Origin: JBHBQE01 sp041776485
GTDB lineage: Bacteria > Bacillota > Clostridia > Lachnospirales > Lachnospiraceae
DNA: 64,000 nt
Reading direction: 5' to 3'
Assembly (NCBI GenBank): GCA_041776485.1
Contig: JBHBQE010000013.1
Coordinates: 1-64,000, forward strand
The stretch's first letter is position 1. Each line of letters starts with the position of its first letter. Under the pieces are notes generated by a model that saw only the letters and a list, made by a program, of their open reading frames with translations, was not told the DNA's origin and made no database searches. Made by a program: the position numbers and the translations under genes. Below, piece after piece: positions 36,934-44,963 of the stretch.

Positions 36934-38179
36934 TTACACCCTCTCTTCTTAGTCGGTTTAACTCACTTACCGGAATAAAACCGGGTTTTGGCATATAAAC
37001 AACAATATCCTCTGCCTCAAACTCCGTATTCCCTAATTTTGCTATTGATCTCTTTATACCTTCATGACATAACGGGGCATTTTTTGGACTTTCCACTATA
37101 CTTCCCAAAATATTGACCTGTATATTATTATATGTAATTATAAGCTCTGCCGCAGAATTCACAATAAGCTTTATTTTAAGGTTAAGCTTTATTTTTCTTT
37201 TATTCTTTATATATCTGCTTTCGATAGCAGAAAATATACTAAAATCCGTCTCTGTATAGGCCGGACTATCAAGACTTACCATATCTTTGCCTCTTTTGGC
37301 TCCAATATATCCACACTCTGTACCGGATCTGATATAAAGACTTGACAGCAGCTTGGCATCCTCCTTGTCAATATTAAGCGGCTTATTTTTATGCTTCACA
37401 TATATATCTATATATTTCCTGTATACCGAGGTAATCCCCGCTGTATACAGCGGCGGTTTCATTCTCCCTTCAATCTTAAAGGATGAAACACCCATATCAA
37501 TCAATTCAGGCAAATATTCTATGCTCATCATATCCTTTAGGCTGAGCATATATTTTTTAGGGGAACCTTTATAGGAATATACTTGTCTGCAGGGTGCCGC
37601 ACACCTTCCTCTATTGGCACTTCTGTCTCCAAGCATGGATGAAAATAAGCACTGTCCTGAGTAGGAATAGCACATGGCACCATGTATAAATATCTCTATT
37701 TCCGCCGGAGAGCATGATATTAATTTATATATCTCCTCTATGGTAAGTTCTCTGGAAGGGATTATTCTCTTAAAACCGAAATTATATAGCATATTTACTT
37801 CACCAGGCGAAGTTACGCTCATTTGAGTACTGGCATGGATTGCAATGGCAGGGAAGCTATCTCTGATTGTCTTTGCGGCTCCTAAATCCTGCACAATAAC
37901 TCCATCTAAACCTTTAGAATAAAATGTCTCTAAAAACACACAAAGACTTTCCAGCTCTCTTTCCTTAACCAATGTATTTACCGTTAAATAAATTTTTATA
38001 CCAAAAAGATGAGCATACTCTATCGCAAGGATAATCTCCTCATTGCTAAGATTATCTGCATATGCTCTGGCTCCAAATTTATTTCCTGCAAGATAGACTG
38101 CATCTGCACCGGCATTTACTGCAGCATATACTGCCTCCATATTTCCTGCCGGTGCCAGCAGTTCCGGTTTTTTATTCAT
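36890..38179 (-). CDS. Peptidase U32 family protein, N-terminal part
   Basis: A 429-residue protein with the U32 signature EIFIHGAMCYSYSGQC at about 162-177, then RCAAPCRQVYSYKG and SFKIEGRMK. Some relatives hydroxylate 23S rRNA (RlhA) or modify tRNA, others were called collagenases, so activity is uncertain. It ends LRREGVIAIRKEILNQYQNR, the region where relatives continue into another 200 or more residues. The continuation is in the following frame, so the gene is split. Confidence 0.8.
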   Translation of the reverse strand: MNKKPELLAPAGNMEAVYAAVNAGADAVYLAGNKFGARAYADNLSNEEIILAIEYAHLFGIKIYLTVNTLVKERELESLCVFLETFYSKGLDGVIVQDLGAAKTIRDSFPAIAIHASTQMSVTSPGEVNMLYNFGFKRIIPSRELTIEEIYKLISCSPAEIEIFIHGAMCYSYSGQCLFSSMLGDRSANRGRCAAPCRQVYSYKGSPKKYMLSLKDMMSIEYLPELIDMGVSSFKIEGRMKPPLYTAGITSVYRKYIDIYVKHKNKPLNIDKEDAKLLSSLYIRSGTECGYIGAKRGKDMVSLDSPAYTETDFSIFSAIESRYIKNKRKIKLNLKIKLIVNSAAELIITYNNIQVNILGSIVESPKNAPLCHEGIKRSIAKLGNTEFEAEDIVVYMPKPGFIPVSELNRLRREGVIAIRKEILNQYQNR

Positions 38180-38202
38180 ATATTTTAATTAATATTTACA
38201 AT

Positions 38203-38231
38203 AAAAAAAGCCTCCGAGATTCCTCGGAGGC
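38203..38231 (-). terminator. Rho-independent terminator after the NlpC/P60 gene
   Basis: GCCTCCGAG (38231-38223) pairs with CTCGGAGGC (38218-38210) as nine pairs with a short loop, followed by seven T on the minus strand. It sits 16 bp after the NlpC/P60 stop and 24 bp before the U32 gene. Confidence 0.9.
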
Positions 38232-38246
38232 ACATACTTTTAACTC

Positions 38247-39470
38247 TTAAAATATTCTCCTTACTGACAAAATATCCTTGTAATAAGCTGAGCTAATCTT
38301 TATGCCTGTACTTGCTGTGGAAGCATGTACTATCTGTCCGCCTCCTATGGCTATACCTACATGACCGCTATAGCATACAATATCTCCGGGGCTCATTCCG
38401 TCTACCCCAACCTCATATCCCACACCTCTCATAGCCGAGGAAGAATGGGGCAAACCAACTCCAAAGTTTGAATATACTGCCATGACAAATCCCGAACAAT
38501 CCGTACCATCTGTAAGGCTTGAACCGCCATATACATAAGGGTTCCCCACAAACTGGCAGGCAAAGCTTGCAACACTGTCACCGCCACCGCCTGAGGGTGC
38601 TGCATAACCTGAACCACCGCCAGAACCTGACTTGGCTTTAGCCTGAGCCTCCTGACGTTCCTTCTCTAATCTGGCTTCTTCCTCTTCTTTTGTTTCAGCT
38701 ACACTATTATATCTCCTGTCCACCTCAACAAATTCAGCAGCAACAAAGCCTTCTGCATCTCCTGTGCTAACCTTAACCCACTCAGGATTATCTGCAAGTG
38801 TATCTACTACAGTCAGTCTGTCGCCGGTACCCTTGACAGAAATTATTCCGGACTCTGTACTGGTATCTTCACGAACATTAAGTCCATCTGTATTAACACT
38901 TGCCACAATACTTGAATTATCAAGGCAAAGCTGCTCATCACCTATAACAAGAAATTCACCCTTGATATATCCCTCACAGTTGCCTGATGTAATATGTACC
39001 CATTCACCCTCTATCCCCTGAACTGTAGCGGCACCATTTGCATAAAGCTTGCCTGCAGGCTCACTCTCTTCAGAGGGTTCCGTACGAATATTAACATAAT
39101 CATTAACATTTGCTATTGCGATATTAGCAAACTCTCCTCCAGGCTGTGCCACAGGCACCTGCTCAACAACAGCAGCAGGCTGACCCGGTACCAATACCTG
39201 TATCTGCTCCGGTGCCGAAGCCTCAGGAACTGCTTCACAGGTAACCGCCTCACCTGAATGAGTCTCTGCTAATATTTCTGAAAGTGTCTGGCTTACACCA
39301 GAGCTAATAGATGAATTTACCGTACTGTCTGCAGAAACTGTAGCTGTACTTAAAACGGATGCTACCGCTCCTGCTACAGGTGCGGCTGAAACATTAATTG
39401 GAGCTGCACTGACAATAACACCTGCTGAAAGCGCTACTGCCATAGTTTTAATTTGATGATTTCTATTCAT
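38247..39470 (-). CDS. Secreted SH3b-SH3b-NlpC/P60 endopeptidase
   Basis: A 407-residue exported peptidoglycan hydrolase. A signal peptide cut near VSAAP is followed by a Ser/Ala/Val-rich linker, two bacterial SH3 domains (about residues 115-178 with VNIRTEPS, and 190-250 with LNVREDTS), a charged helix and Gly/Ser linker, and a C-terminal NlpC/P60 domain with Cys325 (GTDCSGF), His370 (GHVGIA) and His382 (VHAST). It should cut D-Glu-DAP bonds. Its promoter is flanked by two WalR-type boxes and it is followed by a terminator, so it is monocistronic. Confidence 0.92.
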   Translation of the reverse strand: MNRNHQIKTMAVALSAGVIVSAAPINVSAAPVAGAVASVLSTATVSADSTVNSSISSGVSQTLSEILAETHSGEAVTCEAVPEASAPEQIQVLVPGQPAAVVEQVPVAQPGGEFANIAIANVNDYVNIRTEPSEESEPAGKLYANGAATVQGIEGEWVHITSGNCEGYIKGEFLVIGDEQLCLDNSSIVASVNTDGLNVREDTSTESGIISVKGTGDRLTVVDTLADNPEWVKVSTGDAEGFVAAEFVEVDRRYNSVAETKEEEEARLEKERQEAQAKAKSGSGGGSGYAAPSGGGGDSVASFACQFVGNPYVYGGSSLTDGTDCSGFVMAVYSNFGVGLPHSSSAMRGVGYEVGVDGMSPGDIVCYSGHVGIAIGGGQIVHASTASTGIKISSAYYKDILSVRRIF

Positions 39471-39498
39471 AGTATCCTCTTATGTCAAAAAATAATAT

Positions 39499-39515
39499 AT
39501 TACAAATTTGTTACA
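39499..39515 (-). promoter_or_regulatory. WalR-like box, proximal
   Basis: Minus-strand TGTAAC, five bases, TGTAAT, matching the WalR (YycF) half-site pattern TGTWAH-N5-TGTWAH. It lies downstream of the predicted -10 element, within the leader, where binding would usually repress. Confidence 0.55.
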
Positions 39516-39531
39516 ATCAAAGTTCTTTGAA

Positions 39532-39560
39532 AGAATAGCAGGATTTCAATATTCTGTCAA
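39532..39560 (-). promoter_or_regulatory. Sigma-A promoter of the NlpC/P60 gene
   Basis: TTGACA (39560-39555), a 17-nt spacer and TATTCT (39537-39532) on the minus strand, about 60 nt before the ATG. Confidence 0.8.
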
Positions 39561-39566
39561 GAGTTT

Positions 39567-39583
39567 TTTACAATTTCGTAACA
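39567..39583 (-). promoter_or_regulatory. WalR-like box, distal
   Basis: Minus-strand TGTTAC, five bases, TGTAAA. It lies six bases upstream of the -35 element, a position suited to activation, and overlaps the end of the DUF1638 gene. Confidence 0.55.
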
Positions 39584-40242
39584 ATTTTGTCTAAAATTTC
39601 AGTCACTTTAATAATTTCGCCTGGATATAGTATATGAAAGCCCTTGTCAATATCTCCTGAGATCAGCTTAACCAAGGGATTACAGCTTCCTTTACAAGTA
39701 ATAAAATTAAGATTTAATTTATATGCTAAATCCCTTAAAATTTGTTTTACTTCAATATCATTACTGTTTGCCGTTTCTATATAGGATATGTTTTCATAAT
39801 TTTTTAAAATATCACTATACATTTTTACGGCAACATCATGTCCATATTGTTTTTCTGTCCTGATATACTCATTTCCCAAAAACTCATTATCAATAGTCCA
39901 TTCAGGAGTAAAATACAGAGTTTTATTATCTCTTTTTGAAATATTTTTTCTCCCATCCCAAAGCCACATATCAATACAGTCATGAAAACAGGGAATAATT
40001 ATTACAGCTCTTTTAGATGTGATACCCTCCAGAGCATTTCCGCATAGACAGTATCCCAGTAAAATCCTGTCATATTCCTTTTCACACTGAAAAATTTTTT
40101 TTTGTAATTCCTTACCTAAATTGGAAGGACTGGAATGAAGGCTTCTGCTGAGCCAAAACACAGGGTAGTCTGCACCAGATATAGAAATTGCATATTCCAG
40201 CTCCTTTTTAAGCATTGAGCAGGCAATGATACAAGTAGACAA
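39568..40242 (-). CDS. DUF1638 family protein
   Basis: A 224-residue soluble protein. The segments LLGYCLCGNALEG, IIPCFHDCIDMWLW and TLYFTPEWTIDNEFLG match the DUF1638 pattern, including conserved Cys and His residues that may bind a metal. Members occur in anaerobes, often near corrinoid methyltransferase genes, but no such gene is in this window, so the role here is unknown. It reads toward the NlpC/P60 promoter, and its stop is part of the distal WalR-like box. Confidence 0.75.
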   Translation of the reverse strand: MSTCIIACSMLKKELEYAISISGADYPVFWLSRSLHSSPSNLGKELQKKIFQCEKEYDRILLGYCLCGNALEGITSKRAVIIIPCFHDCIDMWLWDGRKNISKRDNKTLYFTPEWTIDNEFLGNEYIRTEKQYGHDVAVKMYSDILKNYENISYIETANSNDIEVKQILRDLAYKLNLNFITCKGSCNPLVKLISGDIDKGFHILYPGEIIKVTEILDKIVTKL

Positions 40243-40327
40243 GCTTAAACTCCTTATATATTAATTATTGCAATATAATATCAGTTATGCTCACATACGG
40301 TTGAAATACAATAGCAGCTTGCCATTT

Positions 40328-41347
40328 TTAGATTATCAGCATAGCATCTCCAAAGGAAAAAAATCTATACTTCTCCCTTATTGCCTCCTGATATGCCGAT
40401 AAAATCAACTCTCTTTTTGTGAAAGCTGAAATAAGCATTAGCAGTGTGGACTTTGGCAAATGAAAATTTGTAATTATAGAATCCACCGCATTAAACTTAA
40501 ATCCCGGATATATAAAGATATCCGTTTCACCTGAGCATGGTACAATTTCACCGGATTTTGCTGCCGTTTCCAAAGTTCTTACACAGGTAGTTCCCACAGC
40601 AACAATTCTTCCGCCATTTTGTTTGGCAGTATTGATGATATCACATGCTTCATTAGTTACTTCATAAAATTCCTTGTGCATTTCATGCTCAAGTATATTT
40701 TCATGCTTAACAGGGCGAAAAGTACCAAGACCTACATGAAGTGTAATCTCTGCTATACTTACACCGCCGATCCGTATTTCCTCCAATACTTCAGGTGTAA
40801 AATGAAGCCCTGCAGTGGGAGCCGCAGCGGAACCATCGTATTTGGCATATACAGTTTGATATCTGGACTTATCTACAAGCTCATGTGTGATATAAGGCGG
40901 CAGAGGCATCTGTCCGAGTACATCTAAAATCTCCTCGAATATTCCACTATAGAAAAACTGAAGTATTCTTACTCCATCATTTTTAATATCTATCACCTTT
41001 GCCCTAAGAAGATTATCACCAAATACAATCTCCGTTCCAATTCCTGCCCGTTTCCCCGGCTTGGTAAGTACCTCCCAGCTGTCTTCCGTAATTCGTTTTA
41101 AAAGGAGAACCTCAATAGCAGCTCCCGTAGTTCTATTTCCAAATAATCTGGCAGGAATGACCTTGGTATTATTAATGACAAGCACATCATCAGGGTTTAG
41201 GTAATTTCCTATATTATAAAATCTGTCGTGAGCAAAGGATCCGCTTTTTCTATCTATCACGAAAAGACGTGAGTCACTTCTATTCTCTATTGGATCCTGA
41301 GCGATTAGCTCCTTTGGCAGCGTAAAATCATAATCTGATAAAGTCAT
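40328..41347 (-). CDS. queA: S-adenosylmethionine:tRNA ribosyltransferase-isomerase
   Basis: Transfers the ribosyl group of SAM to preQ1 in tRNA to make epoxyqueuosine. The 339-residue protein has LIAQDPIENRSDSRLFVIDR, FHDR-like AHDRFYNIG, AAPTAGLHFTPE, ITLHVGLGTFRPV and ITNFHLPKSTLLML, all family motifs. It is divergent from pgeF, with an 85-bp gap. The usual partner tgt is not in the window. Confidence 0.95.
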   Translation of the reverse strand: MTLSDYDFTLPKELIAQDPIENRSDSRLFVIDRKSGSFAHDRFYNIGNYLNPDDVLVINNTKVIPARLFGNRTTGAAIEVLLLKRITEDSWEVLTKPGKRAGIGTEIVFGDNLLRAKVIDIKNDGVRILQFFYSGIFEEILDVLGQMPLPPYITHELVDKSRYQTVYAKYDGSAAAPTAGLHFTPEVLEEIRIGGVSIAEITLHVGLGTFRPVKHENILEHEMHKEFYEVTNEACDIINTAKQNGGRIVAVGTTCVRTLETAAKSGEIVPCSGETDIFIYPGFKFNAVDSIITNFHLPKSTLLMLISAFTKRELILSAYQEAIREKYRFFSFGDAMLII

Positions 41348-41432
41348 AGGGAAAATTATACCAATAAGATAAAAAAAAGCAATATTATAATATCTTCTGT
41401 ATTAATATGTAAAATTATGCTAGGATTAAAAT

Positions 41433-42305
41433 ATGAATACATTAATCCATCACCGTTCAAAATCTGATTTTTATTTAGATAAAAATATTAATAACGCTTA
41501 CTTATCCGGGAATGATAAGCTTCCCTTAATTCGCTTTAATTGCTTTAATGATTTCCCCATTGAAGCTGTTTTTACCACTAAGGCAGGAGGTGTAAGCACA
41601 GGGTATTTATCTTCTCTTAACCTTGATGATGATCAAAGTGATATTCCCGGAAATGTTTACAAAAATTATGGATTATTATCAGAAAGTCTGGGGATAGATA
41701 TAAAATCCTTTGTCAGAGGAAATCAGGTTCATAAAACCAATATAATGTATATTGATGATAATTTTACGCCCTATACTTCAGAGAATGTAAAATATCCTGA
41801 TACTGATGGTTTTTTCACTGATAAAACAACCCCAGTATTATGCGTTGGCGGCGCTGACTGTACCCCCATCTATCTTTATGATCCCAGTGTTCATACCATA
41901 GCTCTGGTTCATTCCGGTTGGAGAGGTACAGTGGCAGGTATCGGTGCAAAAGCTGTTTCATATCTTACTGAATTGGGAAGCAATCCTAAAAATATAATCG
42001 CCTTAATAGGTCCCTCTATCAGTCTTGAAAATTATGAGGTAAGTTCCGATGTGATAGAGGAATTTAAAGCAGGATTTAATAATATTGAAATGGAGGATAT
42101 TGCAATCCCCACCTATGAAAACCATTTTCAGTTGGATTTATGGGCTGCCTGCTTTTATGTATTAAAAAATGCCGGAATAGATACGGCAAATATATATTTT
42201 AGCAGTATATGTACTTATGAAAACCACTCCCTCCTGTATTCCCACAGGTATACCAAAGGGCTTAGAGGAAATATGAATGGCATTATGTTTCTTAAAAATA
42301 TTTAA
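41433..42305 (+). CDS. pgeF: Peptidoglycan editing factor PgeF (laccase domain)
   Basis: A 290-residue member of the DUF152/YfiH family. The conserved metal site appears as CVGGADCTPIYLYD, VHSGWRGTVAGI (His), and SSICTYENHSLLYSHR. The E. coli member removes L-Ser wrongly inserted in UDP-MurNAc peptides; others act as purine nucleoside phosphorylases or oxidases. It is one of the few plus-strand genes. AGGA lies 7 nt before ATG. The stop overlaps the convergent guanine deaminase stop by 4 bp. Confidence 0.9.
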   Translation: MNTLIHHRSKSDFYLDKNINNAYLSGNDKLPLIRFNCFNDFPIEAVFTTKAGGVSTGYLSSLNLDDDQSDIPGNVYKNYGLLSESLGIDIKSFVRGNQVHKTNIMYIDDNFTPYTSENVKYPDTDGFFTDKTTPVLCVGGADCTPIYLYDPSVHTIALVHSGWRGTVAGIGAKAVSYLTELGSNPKNIIALIGPSISLENYEVSSDVIEEFKAGFNNIEMEDIAIPTYENHFQLDLWAACFYVLKNAGIDTANIYFSSICTYENHSLLYSHRYTKGLRGNMNGIMFLKNI

Positions 42306-43588
42306 AGAACCGACCTTCCCCTAACATATTTTTGTACTGTATCTCTACAGCTTCCAATATAGAATAATCTTTCCAGTCTTTCAATTGGTGTAAGTTTTTT
42401 AGGCGTTTTATAAGTACTGTCATCCAAAACAACTGCGTCAAACTCATAGCCCTCGCTAAAAGAGCCCACCTTTCCAAAAAACTGACCTCCACCAAGGGTT
42501 GCCATATATAGGCTTTCCCATACAGTAACAGGTTTTAATCTGTCATCCAAAAGTCTGTAGCGAAGCTTTGAGGTTCTGATTGTCTCACCCATTACATTCA
42601 GCAAATTAAGTATTGCTCCGCCGGAAACATCACTGCCCAGTCCAATGTTCATATTGTCCTGCAAATATCGCCTTACAGGTGCAACACCGCTGGTAAGATT
42701 TGTATTGGAATCAGGACAGTGGGCGATATACACACCCCGTTCCCTTAAAAGCTTAATCTCCCCCTCGGAACAATGGACGCAATGTGCCATTATGGTTTTG
42801 CAGTTATCACCACCAAATAATCCATACTTATCATATACTTCTCCATAGAATTTAGACCAAGGGAAAAGTTCCTTTACAAAAGCTATTTCACCAAAATTTT
42901 CCGATAAATGACTTTGTACCGGAATCCCGCTTTCAGTCTGTAAATATCCTAATTCCTTGAGTAAATCCTCCGTACAGCTGGGAGCAAATCTGGGGGTTAT
43001 AATGGGATATGTATTTTTGTAAGAGTCTTTAGTCTCTGACAGCCATGCCCTTACTTCCGACATGGCTTCCTCCGTGCTGCTTTGCCTCAGAATATCAGGA
43101 GAATTCTGATTCATACACACCAGACCCACATAGGATACTAAACCTGAGTCCTCAAGTTTGTCCATTAACAGCTTGGTGGCTCCTCTATGAATTGTTGCAA
43201 AACATACTGCCCTTGTTGCTACTGTATGCTTTAAATCCTCTACAAAAATGGAATAGGCGGTATCCGCATACTCTATGTCTTGATATCTTGATTCCTCGGG
43301 AAAGGTATATTTGTTTAACCAATCCATCAGCTCACAGTCCATACCTGTGCCGCGAAAAGTATATTGGGGTGCATGTAAATGCAAATCTGTCATCCCTGGA
43401 AGAATAAGTTTATCCCCATAATCAATAACTGAAAGATCCTTATATTTTTCCGGGATTTCCTCAAATACCCCACAGCTCCTGCCATCCACACATACTATAT
43501 AGGAATTATCCCTGGCATACCCCTCATCACTTTTTATATTGTAAATAACTGTTCCCTTTAAAATAAAGTCCTGTGATTTTGTACCCAT
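42302..43588 (-). CDS. guaD: Guanine deaminase
   Basis: A 428-residue amidohydrolase converting guanine to xanthine and ammonia. Metal-binding DLHLHAPQY, the active-site PRFAPSC, MAHCVHCSEGE and LGSDVSGG are those of GuaD. The YRGTGMDCELMDWLNKYTFPEE region is also typical. GGGAGG precedes the ATG. It follows the 8-oxoguanine deaminase gene by 12 bp, forming a purine-base deamination pair. Confidence 0.9.
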   Translation of the reverse strand: MGTKSQDFILKGTVIYNIKSDEGYARDNSYIVCVDGRSCGVFEEIPEKYKDLSVIDYGDKLILPGMTDLHLHAPQYTFRGTGMDCELMDWLNKYTFPEESRYQDIEYADTAYSIFVEDLKHTVATRAVCFATIHRGATKLLMDKLEDSGLVSYVGLVCMNQNSPDILRQSSTEEAMSEVRAWLSETKDSYKNTYPIITPRFAPSCTEDLLKELGYLQTESGIPVQSHLSENFGEIAFVKELFPWSKFYGEVYDKYGLFGGDNCKTIMAHCVHCSEGEIKLLRERGVYIAHCPDSNTNLTSGVAPVRRYLQDNMNIGLGSDVSGGAILNLLNVMGETIRTSKLRYRLLDDRLKPVTVWESLYMATLGGGQFFGKVGSFSEGYEFDAVVLDDSTYKTPKKLTPIERLERLFYIGSCRDTVQKYVRGRSVL

Positions 43589-43600
43589 GGCTGTACCTCC

Positions 43601-44962
43601 CTAATCCCTGTTTTTTAAATACCTTTCCAGATGAATATTAGACTCGGCAACTAACCTATCTTCATCTATTCCCAGTAGTTTGCCGTTTTTTACAGTTATT
43701 TTACCATTAACTATTGTATAATCCACAGACCGTTTTACACCCACTGTTCCCAGCACAGACATAGGATCAAATCCGGCACCAACCAATTCCATTCTGTTTT
43801 TGTTTAATAAAAATAAATCTGCACATTTCCCAATCTCAATTGAGCCAATTTCCTTTTCCATGCCAAGCACCCTTGCACCTCCAATGGTTGCCATTTTAAG
43901 TATTTCATATCCACTAGGGGCTTTATTACTTGAATTTAATCTATGCAGAAGATATGCTACCCGTATCTCCTCCAGCATATTTGAACCGTCATTCGAAGCA
44001 GAACCGTCTACTCCTAAACCAATGGGAATTTGTAATTTAAGCATTTGGGGAACCCTGGCTATTCCTGAGGAAAGCTTCATATTGGATATGGGGCAATGAC
44101 AAATACCTGTACCGGTATCCGCTAAAAGCTTCAACTCCTCATCATTAAAATGAATACCATGGGCAAACCACACGTCAGAGCCCAGCCAGTCTAAGCTTTC
44201 CATATACGCTAGAGGCCTAAGTCCCAACTTCTCCAAAGTATAATTTTCCTCATCTATTGTTTCACAAAGATGTGTATGCAGTCTTACATGATATGACCTT
44301 GCAAGTTTCTCGCTTTCTCTAAGCAGCTCCCTTGATACAGAAAAGGGTGAGCAGGGGGCCAAAGCTAATCGAATTTTGGATCCAAAGCTTGTATCATTAT
44401 ACTTTTCTATTAATCTGATACTATCCTTGATTATTTCATCTATTGACTGAACCACAGAGTCCGGCGGTAATCCGCCATCCTTCACTGACAAATCCATACT
44501 TCCTCGGGATAAGTACATTCTAATCCCTAAAGTATCTCCTGCTCTAATCTGAGCATCTATTATATCTTTAGAATGTTCCGGGAAAATATAATGATGGTCA
44601 AATACAGTAGTACAGCCATTTTTCATAAGCTCACCCATCCCGGTTAGGGAAGATAAGTACACTGTATCCTCATTTAGATTTTTCCATATTTCATAAAGCT
44701 TTTTAAGCCAGGGGAACAGTTCAAGATTTTGTACACTGGGTAAATTTCTTGAAAAAGCTTGGTACAGATGATGATGTGTATTAACAAGCCCCGGATAGCA
44801 AAACATGTCCTTGGCATAAACAACAGTATCCGCCTCTTTAGCTTTTGTGCCAATATACTCTATAATGCCGTCTTTACAAAATATATTGGTATTAGTATAT
44901 ACCCTATCCCCATCATCGCAGGAAACCAGAGTGTCAATGTTTTTTATTAATAAGGTACCCAT
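43601..44962 (-). CDS. 8-oxoguanine deaminase (amidohydrolase)
   Basis: A 453-residue amidohydrolase. VNTHHHLYQAFSRNLP supplies metal ligands, and TVFDHHYIFP, YLSRGSMDLS..DGGLPPDSVVQ and LAPCSPFSVS resemble enzymes described as 8-oxoguanine deaminases, which make urate from 8-oxoguanine. Related deaminases (SsnA, TrzN/AtzB) share the fold, so the substrate is inferred. It begins 2 bp after the pheT stop and precedes guaD, suggesting joint handling of normal and oxidised guanine. Confidence 0.8.
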   Translation of the reverse strand: MGTLLIKNIDTLVSCDDGDRVYTNTNIFCKDGIIEYIGTKAKEADTVVYAKDMFCYPGLVNTHHHLYQAFSRNLPSVQNLELFPWLKKLYEIWKNLNEDTVYLSSLTGMGELMKNGCTTVFDHHYIFPEHSKDIIDAQIRAGDTLGIRMYLSRGSMDLSVKDGGLPPDSVVQSIDEIIKDSIRLIEKYNDTSFGSKIRLALAPCSPFSVSRELLRESEKLARSYHVRLHTHLCETIDEENYTLEKLGLRPLAYMESLDWLGSDVWFAHGIHFNDEELKLLADTGTGICHCPISNMKLSSGIARVPQMLKLQIPIGLGVDGSASNDGSNMLEEIRVAYLLHRLNSSNKAPSGYEILKMATIGGARVLGMEKEIGSIEIGKCADLFLLNKNRMELVGAGFDPMSVLGTVGVKRSVDYTIVNGKITVKNGKLLGIDEDRLVAESNIHLERYLKNRD

Positions 44963-44963
44963 A

